DNA from: Zea mays
Taxonomy: Eukaryota; Streptophyta; Magnoliopsida; Poales; Poaceae
DNA: 64,000 nucleotides
Reading direction: 5' to 3'
Assembly (NCBI RefSeq): GCF_902167145.1
Contig: NC_050100.1
Coordinates: 200,917,974-200,981,973, forward strand
Made by a program: the position numbers and the translations under genes. Shown here piece after piece: positions 13,212 to 23,411 of the stretch; position 1 is the first letter of the stretch, and every line of letters begins with the position of its first letter. The notes beneath the pieces were generated by a model, which saw only the letters and a program-made list of their open reading frames with translations, made no database searches and had not been told where the DNA came from.

Positions 13212-13224
13212 TGGTATCGGAGCC
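13212..13224 (+). other. Primer-binding site
   Basis: TGGTATCGGAGCC lies two bases after the 5' LTR end. It is complementary to the 3' end of plant initiator methionine tRNA, whose expected complement is TGGTATCAGAGCC, with one difference (G for A) that can still pair as G:U. This is where minus-strand DNA synthesis would start. Confidence 0.88.
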
Positions 13225-13259
13225 GTTCTCTTCAAGAAAGGGACTAACCGCCCGAAGAG

Positions 13260-14768
13260 ATGGATCCTAAGGGGAAGGGAATTGTGATCAACGACAAGGA
13301 GAAGGAGTCCTTCGTCAATGAGCCAAGGGATGACAAGTCCAATGACTCGGGCTCGGGCCACAAGCGAAGAGATGGGAAGAAGAAGAAGACAAGACGCATC
13401 AAGGAGATCGTCTACTACGACAGCGATGAGTCCTCTTCTTCCCAAAAGGACGACGACCACGACAAACAAAGGAAACCGGTTAATTCGAACTTTTCATTTG
13501 ATTATTCTCGTATTCCACATAGTTCGAATTCGCATTTGCTTTCCATTCCTCTTGGTAAACCTCCACATTTTGATGGGGAGGACTACGGATTTTGGAGTCA
13601 CAAAATGCGTAGTCATTTATTCTCTCTCCATCCAAGCATATGGGAGATTGTAGAGAATGGAATGAAATTTGATAGCTCGGATAGCCCTATGTTTATCAAT
13701 GAACAAATTCATAAAAATGCACAAGCTACTACTGTTCTCTTAGCATCTTTGTGCAGGGAAGAGTACAATAAGGTGAGCGGCTTGGACAATGCCAAGCAGA
13801 TATGGGACACCCTCAAGATCTCTCACGAGGGGAACGACATCACCATGCTCACCAAGATGGAGTTGGTGGAGGGCGAGCTTGGACGATTCGCCATGATAAG
13901 GGGAGAAGAGCCAACTCAAACTTACAACCGGCTCAAGACCCTTATCAACAAGATAAGGAGCTACGGAAGCACGCGCTGGACGGATCACGACGTCGTCCGC
14001 CTAATGCTCAGGTCCTTTACCGTTCTTGATCCTCATTTGGTGAATAATATTCGTGAGAATCCCAGGTACACCAAAATGTCGCCCGAAGAAGTCCTAGGAA
14101 AATTCGTCAGCGGGCGAATGATGATCAAGGAGGCAAGGTATGTGGACGACGCCTTGAATGGTCCGATCAACGAGCCGCAACCTCTCGCTCTCAAGGCAAC
14201 ACGAAGCAAGGATGCGCTACCTAGCAAGGTGGCACAAATTGAGGCGGCCGGACTCAACGATGAAGAGATGGCTCTCATCATCAAGAGATTCAAGACGGCG
14301 CTAAATGGTCGCAAGGGGCAGCCAAGCAAGACCAAGACCAAGGGGAAGCGCTCATGCTTCAAATGCGGTAAGCTTGGTCATTTTATCGCTAACTGTCCCG
14401 ATAATGAAAGTGACCAGGAAAAGGGGAACAAAAGAGAAAAGAAGAAGCAATACAAGAAGGCAAAGGGCGAGGCGCATCTAGGAAAGGAGTGGGACTCGGA
14501 TTGCTCCTCCTCCGACTCCGACAACGAAGGACTCGCCGCCACTGCCTTCAACAAATCGGCTCTCTTCCCCAACGAGCGTCTCACATGTCTTATGGCAAGG
14601 GAGAAGAAGGTGAGTACTCAAGACTCCACTTATGCTTCTTCTAGTGATAGTGAGTCTAGTGATAAATGGATCAGCTACCACTTGAGAGATTTTGAAAATA
14701 GTAGAATAGAGTTTTTGTTTTGTCAAAAGCTTTTATTGTCTCTTATTGTCTCTTTTGTCAAAAGTTGA
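13260..14768 (+). CDS. gag: Retrotransposon Gag polyprotein with CCHC zinc knuckle, abnormal C-terminus
   Basis: This 502-residue open frame starts 35 bp after the primer-binding site. Residues 1-75 are highly charged and Lys/Asp/Ser rich. Residues about 95-330 form the capsid-like core of the plant Copia Gag (UBN2) family, with FDGEDYGFW near 104 and LTKMELVEGELGRF near 200. One zinc knuckle, CFKCGKLGHFIANC, spans residues 366-379 and fits C-x2-C-x4-H-x4-C. A basic stretch (KREKKKQYKKAKG) and an acidic Ser/Asp run follow. The protein should package element RNA into cytoplasmic particles. After the SSSDSESSD run near residue 468 the frame enters about 34 residues with a hydrophobic end (FLFCQKLLLSLIVSFVKS) that I do not recognise as Gag. 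I read this as the deletion junction that removed the rest of Gag and all of Pol. The main body shows no stop or frameshift, so the N-terminal protein could still be made. Confidence 0.9.
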   Translation: MDPKGKGIVINDKEKESFVNEPRDDKSNDSGSGHKRRDGKKKKTRRIKEIVYYDSDESSSSQKDDDHDKQRKPVNSNFSFDYSRIPHSSNSHLLSIPLGKPPHFDGEDYGFWSHKMRSHLFSLHPSIWEIVENGMKFDSSDSPMFINEQIHKNAQATTVLLASLCREEYNKVSGLDNAKQIWDTLKISHEGNDITMLTKMELVEGELGRFAMIRGEEPTQTYNRLKTLINKIRSYGSTRWTDHDVVRLMLRSFTVLDPHLVNNIRENPRYTKMSPEEVLGKFVSGRMMIKEARYVDDALNGPINEPQPLALKATRSKDALPSKVAQIEAAGLNDEEMALIIKRFKTALNGRKGQPSKTKTKGKRSCFKCGKLGHFIANCPDNESDQEKGNKREKKKQYKKAKGEAHLGKEWDSDCSSSDSDNEGLAATAFNKSALFPNERLTCLMAREKKVSTQDSTYASSSDSESSDKWISYHLRDFENSRIEFLFCQKLLLSLIVSFVKS

Positions 14769-15035
14769 CTTCTTGTGGGGAGAAGTATTGATTGTGGGAG
14801 ATAGGGGGAGTTTTTGAAATCTTTGATCAATCTCTTTTGGAATGACTCTCTTTATGCTTCAACATGTGTGTTTTGACTTAGAGATAGAGATTTGAATTTG
14901 ATTTGCAAAAACAAACCAAGTGGTGGCAAAGGATGATCCATATATGCCAAAATTGAATAAAACCAATTTGAGTTTTTATTTGAAGTGATTTTGCACTTGC
15001 TCTGGTTGCTTTATGTTGTGTTGGCATAAATCACC
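14769..15035 (+). other. 3' non-coding region of the retrotransposon
   Basis: This AT-rich stretch contains no open frame of note. It includes an extra purine-rich run, GGGAGATAGGGGGAG (14796-14810), which resembles the true polypurine tract; published descriptions of Sireviruses mention repeated tract-like motifs upstream of the 3' LTR. Just upstream, inside the gag tail, is a short tandem of TTATTGTCTC near 14734-14753. Confidence 0.7.
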
Positions 15036-15048
15036 AAAAAGGGGGAGA
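15036..15048 (+). other. Polypurine tract
   Basis: AAAAAGGGGGAGA lies one base before the 3' LTR (which begins at 15050 with TGAAAGGG). It is the expected primer site for plus-strand synthesis. Its position and purine content agree with a complete, formerly active element. Confidence 0.92.
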
Positions 15049-15292
15049 TTGAAAGGGAAATGTGCCCTTGGGCCATTTTTAAGTATTTTGGTGATTGAGT
15101 GCAAACACAAGTGCTTAAATGTGAAAATATGCCCATGGATGATCAAAGTGCAAATCACAAGTTAAGGTATGTTTCTAAGCCTTAGTACATTGGTTTTGTG
15201 TACTAATATATTTGTCTAAGTGTTAGAAACAGATAGAAGAAGAGAAGAGAAGACTTGGCTGTGTGCAGCCAAGGGGCTGCTTCGGTTTGAGG

Positions 15293-15682
15293 CACCGGAC
15301 TGTCCGGTGGTGCACCGGACAGTGTCCGGTGGTGCACCGGACAGTGTCCGGTGCGCCAGGCTGCCTCGGCCGAAGAGGGCGCTCTCGGGTTTTTCTCCGG
15401 CGACTTCGGCTAAAATTCACCGGACTGTCCGGTGTGCACCGGACTGTCCGGTGAGCCAACGGTCGGCCGGGCCAACGGTCGGCCGCGCGATCGGCGCGCG
15501 ACACGTGGCCGAGCCAACGGTCGGAAGGAAGCACCGGACTGTCCGGTGTGCACCGGACTGTCCGGTGCGCCAGATCTGCAACGGTCGGCAACGGTCGGCT
15601 TCGCCATTTAAGGAAACAAATCGGGCACCGGACAGTGTCCGGTGTGCACCGGACTGTCCGGTGTGCACCGGACTGTCCGGTG
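15293..15682. repeat. Ten CACCGGAC-GTCCGGTG palindromes in the 3' LTR
   Basis: An exact counterpart of the 12161-12550 cluster, with the same number, spacing and central bases. Identity of this hairpin-prone, CpG-rich segment between the LTRs is further evidence that the insertion is young, because methylated CpG sites normally decay fast. Confidence 0.93.
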
Positions 15683-15750
15683 CTCCCGACGACAGAAGGC
15701 AAGGATGGCCTTCCGGATTTGCTCTCAACGGCTCCTAGCTGCCTTGGGGC

Positions 15751-15758
15751 TATAAAAG
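15751..15758 (+). promoter_or_regulatory. TATA box of the 3' LTR
   Basis: TATAAAAG at the position equivalent to 12619-12626. In this copy the promoter faces into the downstream TR-1 satellite, so it could in principle start read-through satellite transcripts. Activity is not shown by the sequence. Confidence 0.65.
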
Positions 15759-16343
15759 GAGCCCCTAGGCGCATGGAGGAGACACACAAGCAACCTTTGA
15801 GCATTCTTGATCATCCACACTAAGTCTCTGCGCATTCGTTTGTGTTTCTAAGTGATTCGAGCTCTGTTCTAAGTGAGAACTCTGAGATAGTCTTGTGAGC
15901 TCGATTCTTGGCCGTGTGTGTGCGCTTTTGCTGTGGATTTGTGTGTGTTGCTTCCCTCCCTTACTCTGTGTTTCATTTGTGATCATATACTTGTAAGGGC
16001 AAGAGACTCCAATTTGTGGAGATTCCTTGCAAACGGGATAGTGAAAGGAAAACAAAACACCGTGGTATTCAAGTGGGTCTTTGGACCGCTTGAGAGGGGT
16101 TGATTGCAACCCTCGTCCGTTGGGACGCCACAACGTGGAGTAGGCAAGCGTTGGTCTTGGCCGAACCACGGGATAAAACCACTGTGTCACTCTGTGCTTG
16201 ATTCTCTTGTGGTACTGTGTTTTGTTGAGACTTCACCTTAGCCACTTGGCAATAATCGTGCTAACACTTAACAAGTTTTTGTGGCTTAAGTTTGAAGTTT
16301 TTACAGGATCACCTATTCACCCCCCCCCCTCTAGGTGCTCTCA

Positions 16344-16348
16344 CGGTG
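16344..16348. repeat. Target-site duplication, right copy
   Basis: CGGTG directly after the 3' LTR matches the copy at 11913-11917 exactly; the TR-1 monomer resumes with TTTATGTCCACTC. Confidence 0.96.
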
Positions 16349-16788
16349 TTTATGTCCACTCAAATAAAACACCACATATTAATATGCCACATTGTTTCTC
16401 AATAAAACAAAGACCATGGAAAATTTAGCCAAATTGAGTGAGAGAACTGTCCAAACATAGGTTAAAGTTGTAAGGCACATTTTTCCACCATACGGTTGCT
16501 AAAAAGTTGGAATATAAAGAATTTAAAACAATAGATCACATTTTAAGCCACAAATGACGTTTCTATGATATTGAGGGCACTGTATTCGCACGAGAGGGTA
16601 TTAGAGTACAACTAGAGGTTGAAGACGTTATTGGGCTAGCTAATAACTTTTTGTGATACCAGGTTTCCTATAATCCCTTCTATTCAAGGCGTACCTAGAT
16701 TGTGTTTATGTCCACTCAAGGAAAACACCACACATCAATTTGCCACATCTTTTCTCAAAATAAAATAAAGACCATGCAAAATTTAGCC
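16344..16788 (+). repeat. TR-1 array, left copy, (+) half, part 2
   Basis: This continues the interrupted TR-1 monomer, beginning with the second CGGTG (16344-16348), for about 1.25 monomers. The first 70 bp match the reverse complement of 47941-48010 with about one difference. The (+) reading ends in AAATTTAGCC, where the inversion scar begins. Confidence 0.93.
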
Positions 16789-19700
16789 CAATGACGTCTT
16801 CATCGACTAACCCAATGTGCCTTACAACCTTAACCTATGTTTGGACTGTTCTCTCACTCAATTTGGCTAAATTTTCCATGGTCATTGTTTTATTTTGAGA
16901 AATGATGTGGCATATTGACGTGTGTTGTTTTTCTTGAGTGGACATAAACACCGTCTAGGTATGCCTTGAATGGAGGGGATTATAGGAAACCTAGTATTAC
17001 AAAAGGTCATTAGCTAGCCCAATAACGTCTTCATCCACTAGTTGTACTCTAATACCCTCTGGTGCGAATACAATGCCCTTGACATCAGGGAAACGTCATT
17101 TTTAGTTTAAAAGGTGATCTATTGTTTTGAATTCTTTATATTCCTACTTATTAGCATCTTTTTGGTGGAAAAAAAGGTGTCTTACAACCCTAACCTATGT
17201 TTGGAAAGTTCTCTCGTGCAATTTGGAAAATTTCCCATGGTCTTTATTTTATTTTGAGAAATGATGTGGCATAATGATGTGCGATGTTTTACTTGAGTGG
17301 ACATAAACACCATCTAGATATGCCTTAAATAAAAGAAATTATAGGAAACCTGGTATCACAAAAGGTCATTAACTAGCCCAATAACGCCTTCATCCGCTAG
17401 TTGTACTCTAATACCCTCTCGTGTGAATACAATGCCCTCAATATCATAGAAACGTCATTTGAGGTTTAAAAGGTGATCTATTGTTTTGAATTCTTTATAT
17501 TCCAACTTTTTAGCAACTGTATGGTGGAAAAAATTGCCTTAAAACCTTAACCTATGTTTGGACAGTTCACTCAGGCAATTTGGCTAAATTTTCCATAGTC
17601 TTTATTTTATTTTTAGAAATGATGTGTCATATTGATGTGTGGTGTTTTACTTGAGTGGACATAAACACCATCTAGGTATCCCTTGAATAGAGGGGATTAT
17701 AGGAAACCTGGTATCACAAAAGGTCATTATCTAGCCCAATGACATCTTCATCCACTAGTTGTACTCTAATACCCTCTCATCCGAATATAATGCCCTTGAC
17801 ATCAGGGAAACATCATTTGTGGTTTAAAAGTTGATCTATTGTATTGAATTCTTTATATTCCAACTTTTTATCATCTTTATTTTATTTTGAGAATCGATGT
17901 GGCAAATTGATGTGTGGCGTTTTACTTGAGTGGACATAAACACCGTTTAAGTATTCCTTGAATAGTGGGGATTATAGGAAACCTGTTATCACAAAAGATC
18001 ATTAGCTAGCCCACTAGCGTCTTCATCCAATAATTGTACTCTAATACCCTCTCGTGTGAATACAATGCCTTTAATATCATAGAAACACTATTTTTTGTTT
18101 CAAACATGATCTATTGTTTTGAATTCTTTATATTCCAACTTTTTAGCATCTGTATGGTGGAAAAAAGGTGTCTTACAACCTTAACCTATGTTTGGACAGA
18201 TCTCTTACGCAATTTGGCTAAATTTCCTATTGTCTTTATTTTATTTTTAGAAACGATGTGGCGTAATGATGTGTGATGTTTTACTTGAGTGGACATAAAC
18301 ACCATCTAGGTATGCCTTTAATACAGGGGATTATAGGAAACCTAGTATCACAAAAGGTCATTAGCTAGCCCAATAACGTCTTCATCCACTAGTTGTTCTC
18401 GAATACCCACTCGTCTGAATACAATGTCCTCAATATCATAGAAACGTCATTTGAGGTTTAAAAGGTGATCTATTGTTTTGTATTCTTTATACTACAACCT
18501 TTTCACAACTTTATGGTGGAAAAAAGGTGACATACAACTATAACCTATGTTTGGACAGATCTCTCACGCAATTTTTCTAAATTTCCCATGGTCTTTATTT
18601 TATTTTATTTTGAGAAACGATGTGGCATAATGATGTGCGGTGTTTTACTTGAGTGGACATAAACACCACCTAGGTATGCCTTGAATAGAGAGGATTATAG
18701 GAAACCTGGTATCACAAAAGGTCAGTAGCTAGCCCAATAATGTCTTCATCCACTAGTTGTACTCTAATACCCTCTCATGTGAATACAATGCCCTCAATAT
18801 CATGGAAACATCATTTGTGGTTTAAAAGATGATCTATTGATTAGAATTCTTTATATTCCAACTTTTTAGCAACTGTATGGTGGAAAAAAGGTGCCTTACA
18901 ACCATAACCAATGTTTGGACAATTCACTCATGCAATTTGGCTAAATTTTCCATGGTCTTTATTTTATTTTGAGAAACGTTGTGGCATATTGAATAGAGAG
19001 GATTATAGGAAACCTAGAGGGGATTATAGGAAACCTAGAATCACAAAAGGTCATTAGCTAGCCTAATGACGTCTTCATCCACTAGTTGTACTCTAATACC
19101 CTCTCGTGCTAATACAATGCCCTTGACATCAGGAAACGTCATTTGTAGTTTAAAAGGTTATCTATTGTATTGAATTCTTTATATTCCAACTTTTTGCATG
19201 GTTTAAAAAATATGCCTTACAATGTTAACCTATGTTTGGACAGGTCTCCCATGCAATTTGGCTAAAATTTTCATGGTCTTTATTTTATTTTGAGAAACGA
19301 TGTTGCAAATTGAAGTGTGGTGTTTTACTTGAGTGGACTTAAACACCATTTGAGTATGCCTTGAATAGAGGGGATTATAGGAAACATATTATCACAAAAG
19401 GTCATTAGCTAGCCCACTAATGTCTCCATTCAGTGTGTTGTACTCTAATACCCTCTCATGCGAATACAATGCCCTCATTACCATAGAAACACTATTTCTA
19501 GTTTCAAAGTTGGTCTATTCTTTTGAATTCTTTATATTCCAACTTTTTAGCAACTGTATGATGGAAAAAGGTGCCTTACAACCTTAACCTATGTTTGGAC
19601 AGATCTCTTATGTAATTTAGCTAAATTTCCCATGGTCTTTATTTTATTTTGAGAAACAATGTGGCATAATAAAGTGTAGTGTTTTACTTGAGTGGACATA

Positions 19701-19902
19701 AACACCATCTAGGTATGCCTTGAATAGAGGGGATTATAAGAAACCTGGTATCACAAAAGGTCATTAGCTAGCCCAATAACGTCTTCATCCACTAGTTGTA
19801 CTCTAATACTCACTCATGTGAATACAATGCAGTCAATATCATAGAAACATCATTTGAGGTTTATAAGCTGATCTATTGTTTTGAATTATTTATATTCCAA
19901 CC
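16789..19902 (-). repeat. TR-1 array, left copy, (-) half
   Basis: About 8-9 TR-1 monomers read on the minus strand; on the plus strand the landmark is GAGTGGACATAAACACC. The start is a scar (16787-16815) in which a short TR-1 piece, CAATGACGTCTTCATCGACT, is joined to TGCCTTACAACC, skipping most of a monomer. One monomer is shortened by about 150 bp near 18960-19030 and another near 17875-17885. The block ends at ATATTCCAACC beside K180. It is an inverted match of 44478-47540 and of 26599-28704, the latter lacking about 1 kb. Confidence 0.93.
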
Positions 19903-22900
19903 GACCATTTCCAGGTCATAAATCGTAGGTGTTAGCCTTCTGTATTATTGAAAATGGTCATTAAGGGCAATTTTTGATAATAATGGGGTTGTGTGGCCAT
20001 TGATCATCGACCAGAGGCTCGTACACCTCACCCCACATATGTTTCCTTGCCATAGATCACATTCTTAGATTTCTAGTGGAGACCATTTGTTGATCAAAAA
20101 TCCGTAGGTGTTAGCCTTCGGTATTATTGAAATAGTCGTCCATTCAATTTTCGACAAAAATGTGGGTTGTGTGGCCATTTATCATCGACCAAAGGCTCGT
20201 ACAACTCACCCCACAAATGTTTCCTTCCCATAGATCACAATCTTGGTTTTCTGGAGGAGACCATTTCTTGGTCAAAAATTTATAGGTGTTACCCTTCGGT
20301 ATTATTGAAAATGGTCGTTCATGTTATTTTCAAAAAAAATAGGGGTTGTGTGGCCATTGATCAATGACGAGAGGCTCGTACACCTAACCCCACATATGTT
20401 TACTTGCCATATATCACATTCTTGGATTTCTATTGGATACCATTTCTTGGCCAAAAATTGTAGGTGTTATCCTTCGGTATTGTTGAAAATGGTCGTTCAT
20501 GCTATTTTCAACAAAAATAGGGGTTTGTGTGGCCATTAATCATCGACCAAAGGCTCGTACACCTCATCCCACATATGTTTTATTGCCATAGATAAAATGT
20601 TTGGATTTCTGGTGGAGACCAAATCTTAGTAAAAATGCGTAGGTGTTAGCCTTCGGTATTATTGAAAATGGTCGTTCATGCTATTTTCGACAAAAATAGG
20701 GGTTGTGTGGCCATTGGTCATTGACCAGAGGCTCGTACACCTCACCCCACATATGTTTCCTTGCCATAGATCACATTTTGTTTGACTCTATTTATTGGTA
20801 AAATATCTGTAGGTGTTAGCTTTCGGTATTATTGAAAATGGTCGTTCATGCTATTTTCAAAAAAATATGGGTTGTGTGGCCTTTGATCATCGACCAGGGG
20901 TTCGTACACCTGACCCCACATATTTTTCTTTGCCATAGATCACATTCTTGGATTTCTAGTGGAGGTCGTTTCTTGGTGAGAAATCTGTAGGTGTCAGCCT
21001 TCTGTATTATTGAATATGGTAGTTCGTGCTATTTTCGACAAAAATGGGGGTTGTGTGGCCATTGATCATCTACTAGAGGCTCGTACACCACACCCCACAT
21101 ATGTTTCCTTGACATAGATCACATTCTTGGATTTCTGGTGGAGACCATTTCTTCGTCAACAATCCGTAGGTGATAGACTTCGGTATTATTGAAAATGGCC
21201 GTTCATGCTATTTTCGACAAAAATGGGGGTTGTGTAGCCATTGATCATCGACCATAGGCTCGTACGCCTGACCCCACATGTGTTTCCTTACCATAGATCA
21301 CAATTTTGGATATCTGTTGGAGACCATTTCTTGTTCAAAATCTTTAGGTGTCAGCCTTCGGTATTATTGAAAATGGTCGTTCATGCTATTTTCGACTTCC
21401 TTGGATTCCTAGAGGAGACCAAATTTTGGTCAAAAATCCGTAGGTGTGAGCCTTCGGTATTATTGAAAATGGTCGTACATGCTATTTTCGAAAAAATGGG
21501 TGTTGTGTGGCCATTAATCATCGACTAGAGGCTCGTACACCTCACCCCACATATTTTTTGCTTGCCATAGATTGCATTCTTGGATTTTTGGTGGAGTCCA
21601 TTTCTTGGTCAAAAATCCGTAGGTGTTATCCTTCGATATTATTAAAATGGTCGTCCATGCAATTTTCGAGAAAAATGTGGGTTGTGTGGCCATTGATCAT
21701 CTACTAGAGGCTCGTACACTTCACCCCACATATATTTACTTGCCATAGATCACATTCTTGGATTTCTGGTGGAGACCATTTCTTGGTCAAAAATCCGTAC
21801 GTGTTAGCCTTCGGTATTATTGAAAATGGTCATTCATGGTATTTTAGACAAAAATGGGGGGTTGTGTGGCCATTGATCATCGACCAGAGGCTCGTACAAT
21901 TCCCCACACATATGTTTCCTTGCCATAGATCACATTGTTGGATTTCTGGTAGAGACCATTTTTTGGTCAAAAATTCGTAGGTGTTTGCCTTCAGTATTAT
22001 TGAAAATGGTTGTTCATGGCTATTTTCGATAGAAATGGGGGTTGTGTGGCCATTGATCATCGACCAGAGTCTCGTACACCTCACCCGACATATGTTTCCT
22101 TGACATAGATCACATTCTTGGATTTCTGGTGGAGACCATTTCTTAGTCAAAAATCTGTAGGTGTTAGCCTTCGGTACTATTGAAAATGGTCGTTCATGCT
22201 ATTTTCGACAAAAATAGGGGTTGTGTGGCCATTGATCATCGACTAGAGGCTCGTACACTTCACCCCACATATGTTTCCTTGCCATAGATCACATTCTTGA
22301 ATTTTTGGTGGAGACCATTTCTTGGTCAAAAATTCGTAGGTGTTGGCCTTCCATATTACTAAAAATGGTTGTTCATGCTATTTTTGACAAAAATAGGGGT
22401 TGTGTGGTCATTGATCATCGACCAGAGGCTCATACACCTCACCCCACACATGTTTCCTTGCCATAGATCACATTCTTGGATTTCTTGGTCAAAAATCTGT
22501 AGGTGTTAGCCTTTGGTATTTTTGAAAATGGTCGGTCATAATATTTTCGAAAAAATGGGGGTTGTGTGGCCACCCATCGTCGACCAGAGCCTCGTACAAC
22601 TGACAACACATATGTTTCCTATTCATAGATCACATTCTTGGATTTCTGGTGGAGACAATTTTTTTAAAAAAATTCGTAGGGGTTAGCCTTCGGCATTATT
22701 GAAATGGTCATTCATGCAATTTTCGACAGCCTTGAATTTCTAGGGGAGACCATTTCTTGGTCAAAAATCTGTAGGTGTTAGCCTTCAGTATTATTGAAAA
22801 TGTTCGTTCATGCTATTGTCGACAAAAATGGGGGTTGTGTGGCCATTGATCATCGACTAGAGGCTCGTACACCTCACCCCACATATGTTTGCTTTCCATA

Positions 22901-23389
22901 GATTGCATCCTTGGATTTCTTATGGAGACCATTTCTTCATCAAAAATCCGTAGGTGTTATCCTTCGATATTATTGAAAATGGTCGTTCATGCAATTTTCG
23001 ACAAAAATGTCTGTTGTGTGGCCACTAGTCATCGACTAGAGGCTCGTTTGTATGTGTTAGCCTTCGGTATTATTGAAAATTGTTGTTCATGCTATTATCG
23101 ACAAAAATGGGGGTATTGTGGCCATTGATCATCGACCAGAGGCTTGTACACCTCACCCCACATAGGTTACCTTGCCACAGATCATGTTCTTGGAATCCTG
23201 GTGGAGACCATTTCTTGGTCAAAAAATTCGTAGGTGTTAGCCTTCGCTATTATTGAAAATGGTTGTTCTTGGCTATTTTCGACAAAAATGGGGGTTATGT
23301 GGCCATTGATCATCGACTAGAGGCTCGTACACCTCACCCCACATATGTTTCCTTGCCATAGATCATCGACTAGAGGCTCGTTCTTGGAT
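19903..23389 (-). repeat. K180 array, left copy, (-) block
   Basis: About 19 K180 monomers on the minus strand. Many have the AATAGCATG form and several are truncated (for example near 21395 and 22730, where a monomer jumps from TTTTCGAC to CTTGGATT). The block matches about 40650-44477 and 23390-26598 in inverted orientation. The distinctive fused monomer at 21380-21420 has counterparts near 42425-42445 and 22730-22740. It ends in the hairpin at 23361-23411. Confidence 0.93.
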
Positions 23390-23411
23390 AACGAGCCTCT
23401 AGTCGATGATC
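23361..23411. repeat. Perfect 22-bp inverted repeat at a K180 orientation switch
   Basis: The arms are 23361-23382 (GATCATCGACTAGAGGCTCG followed by TT) and 23390-23411, separated by the 7-base loop CTTGGAT. The left arm is the last (-) K180 piece and the right arm the first (+) K180 piece, so this is the exact fold-back point between the left and middle compound units. Confidence 0.95.

Larger units (their letters stand above)
11918..16343 (+). mobile_element. Non-autonomous Sirevirus-type Copia LTR retrotransposon
   Basis: A complete insertion of 4,426 bp, in order: 5' LTR, primer-binding site, gag, short 3' non-coding region, polypurine tract, 3' LTR. It is bounded by CGGTG duplications. 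Clustered CACCGGAC-GTCCGGTG palindromes in the LTRs and the polypurine tract AAAAAGGGGGAGA are, from published descriptions, hallmarks of plant Sireviruses (Copia superfamily, including maize Ji, Opie and Giepum). I do not assign a family name. The internal region is only 1,840 bp and contains no protease, integrase, reverse transcriptase or RNase H; full-length relatives are about 9-10 kb. The LTRs appear identical apart from a C-run, so the insertion is very recent. It lies in TR-1 of the left compound unit only. Confidence 0.95.
15050..16343 (+). repeat. 3' LTR (1294 bp)
   Basis: The same sequence as the 5' LTR at a constant offset of 3,132 bp, ending GGTGCTCTCA. The only difference found is 10 rather than 8 cytosines in the C-run around 16320-16329. 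Palindrome copies lie at 15293-15682 and the TATA box at 15751-15758. Any outward transcription from this LTR would run into the TR-1(+) array at 16344. Confidence 0.96.

Noticed and set aside
15918..16103. Small frames in the 3' LTR downstream of the TATA box
   Set aside because: The same frames are in the 5' LTR at 12786-12971, in the leader region, without recognisable content.
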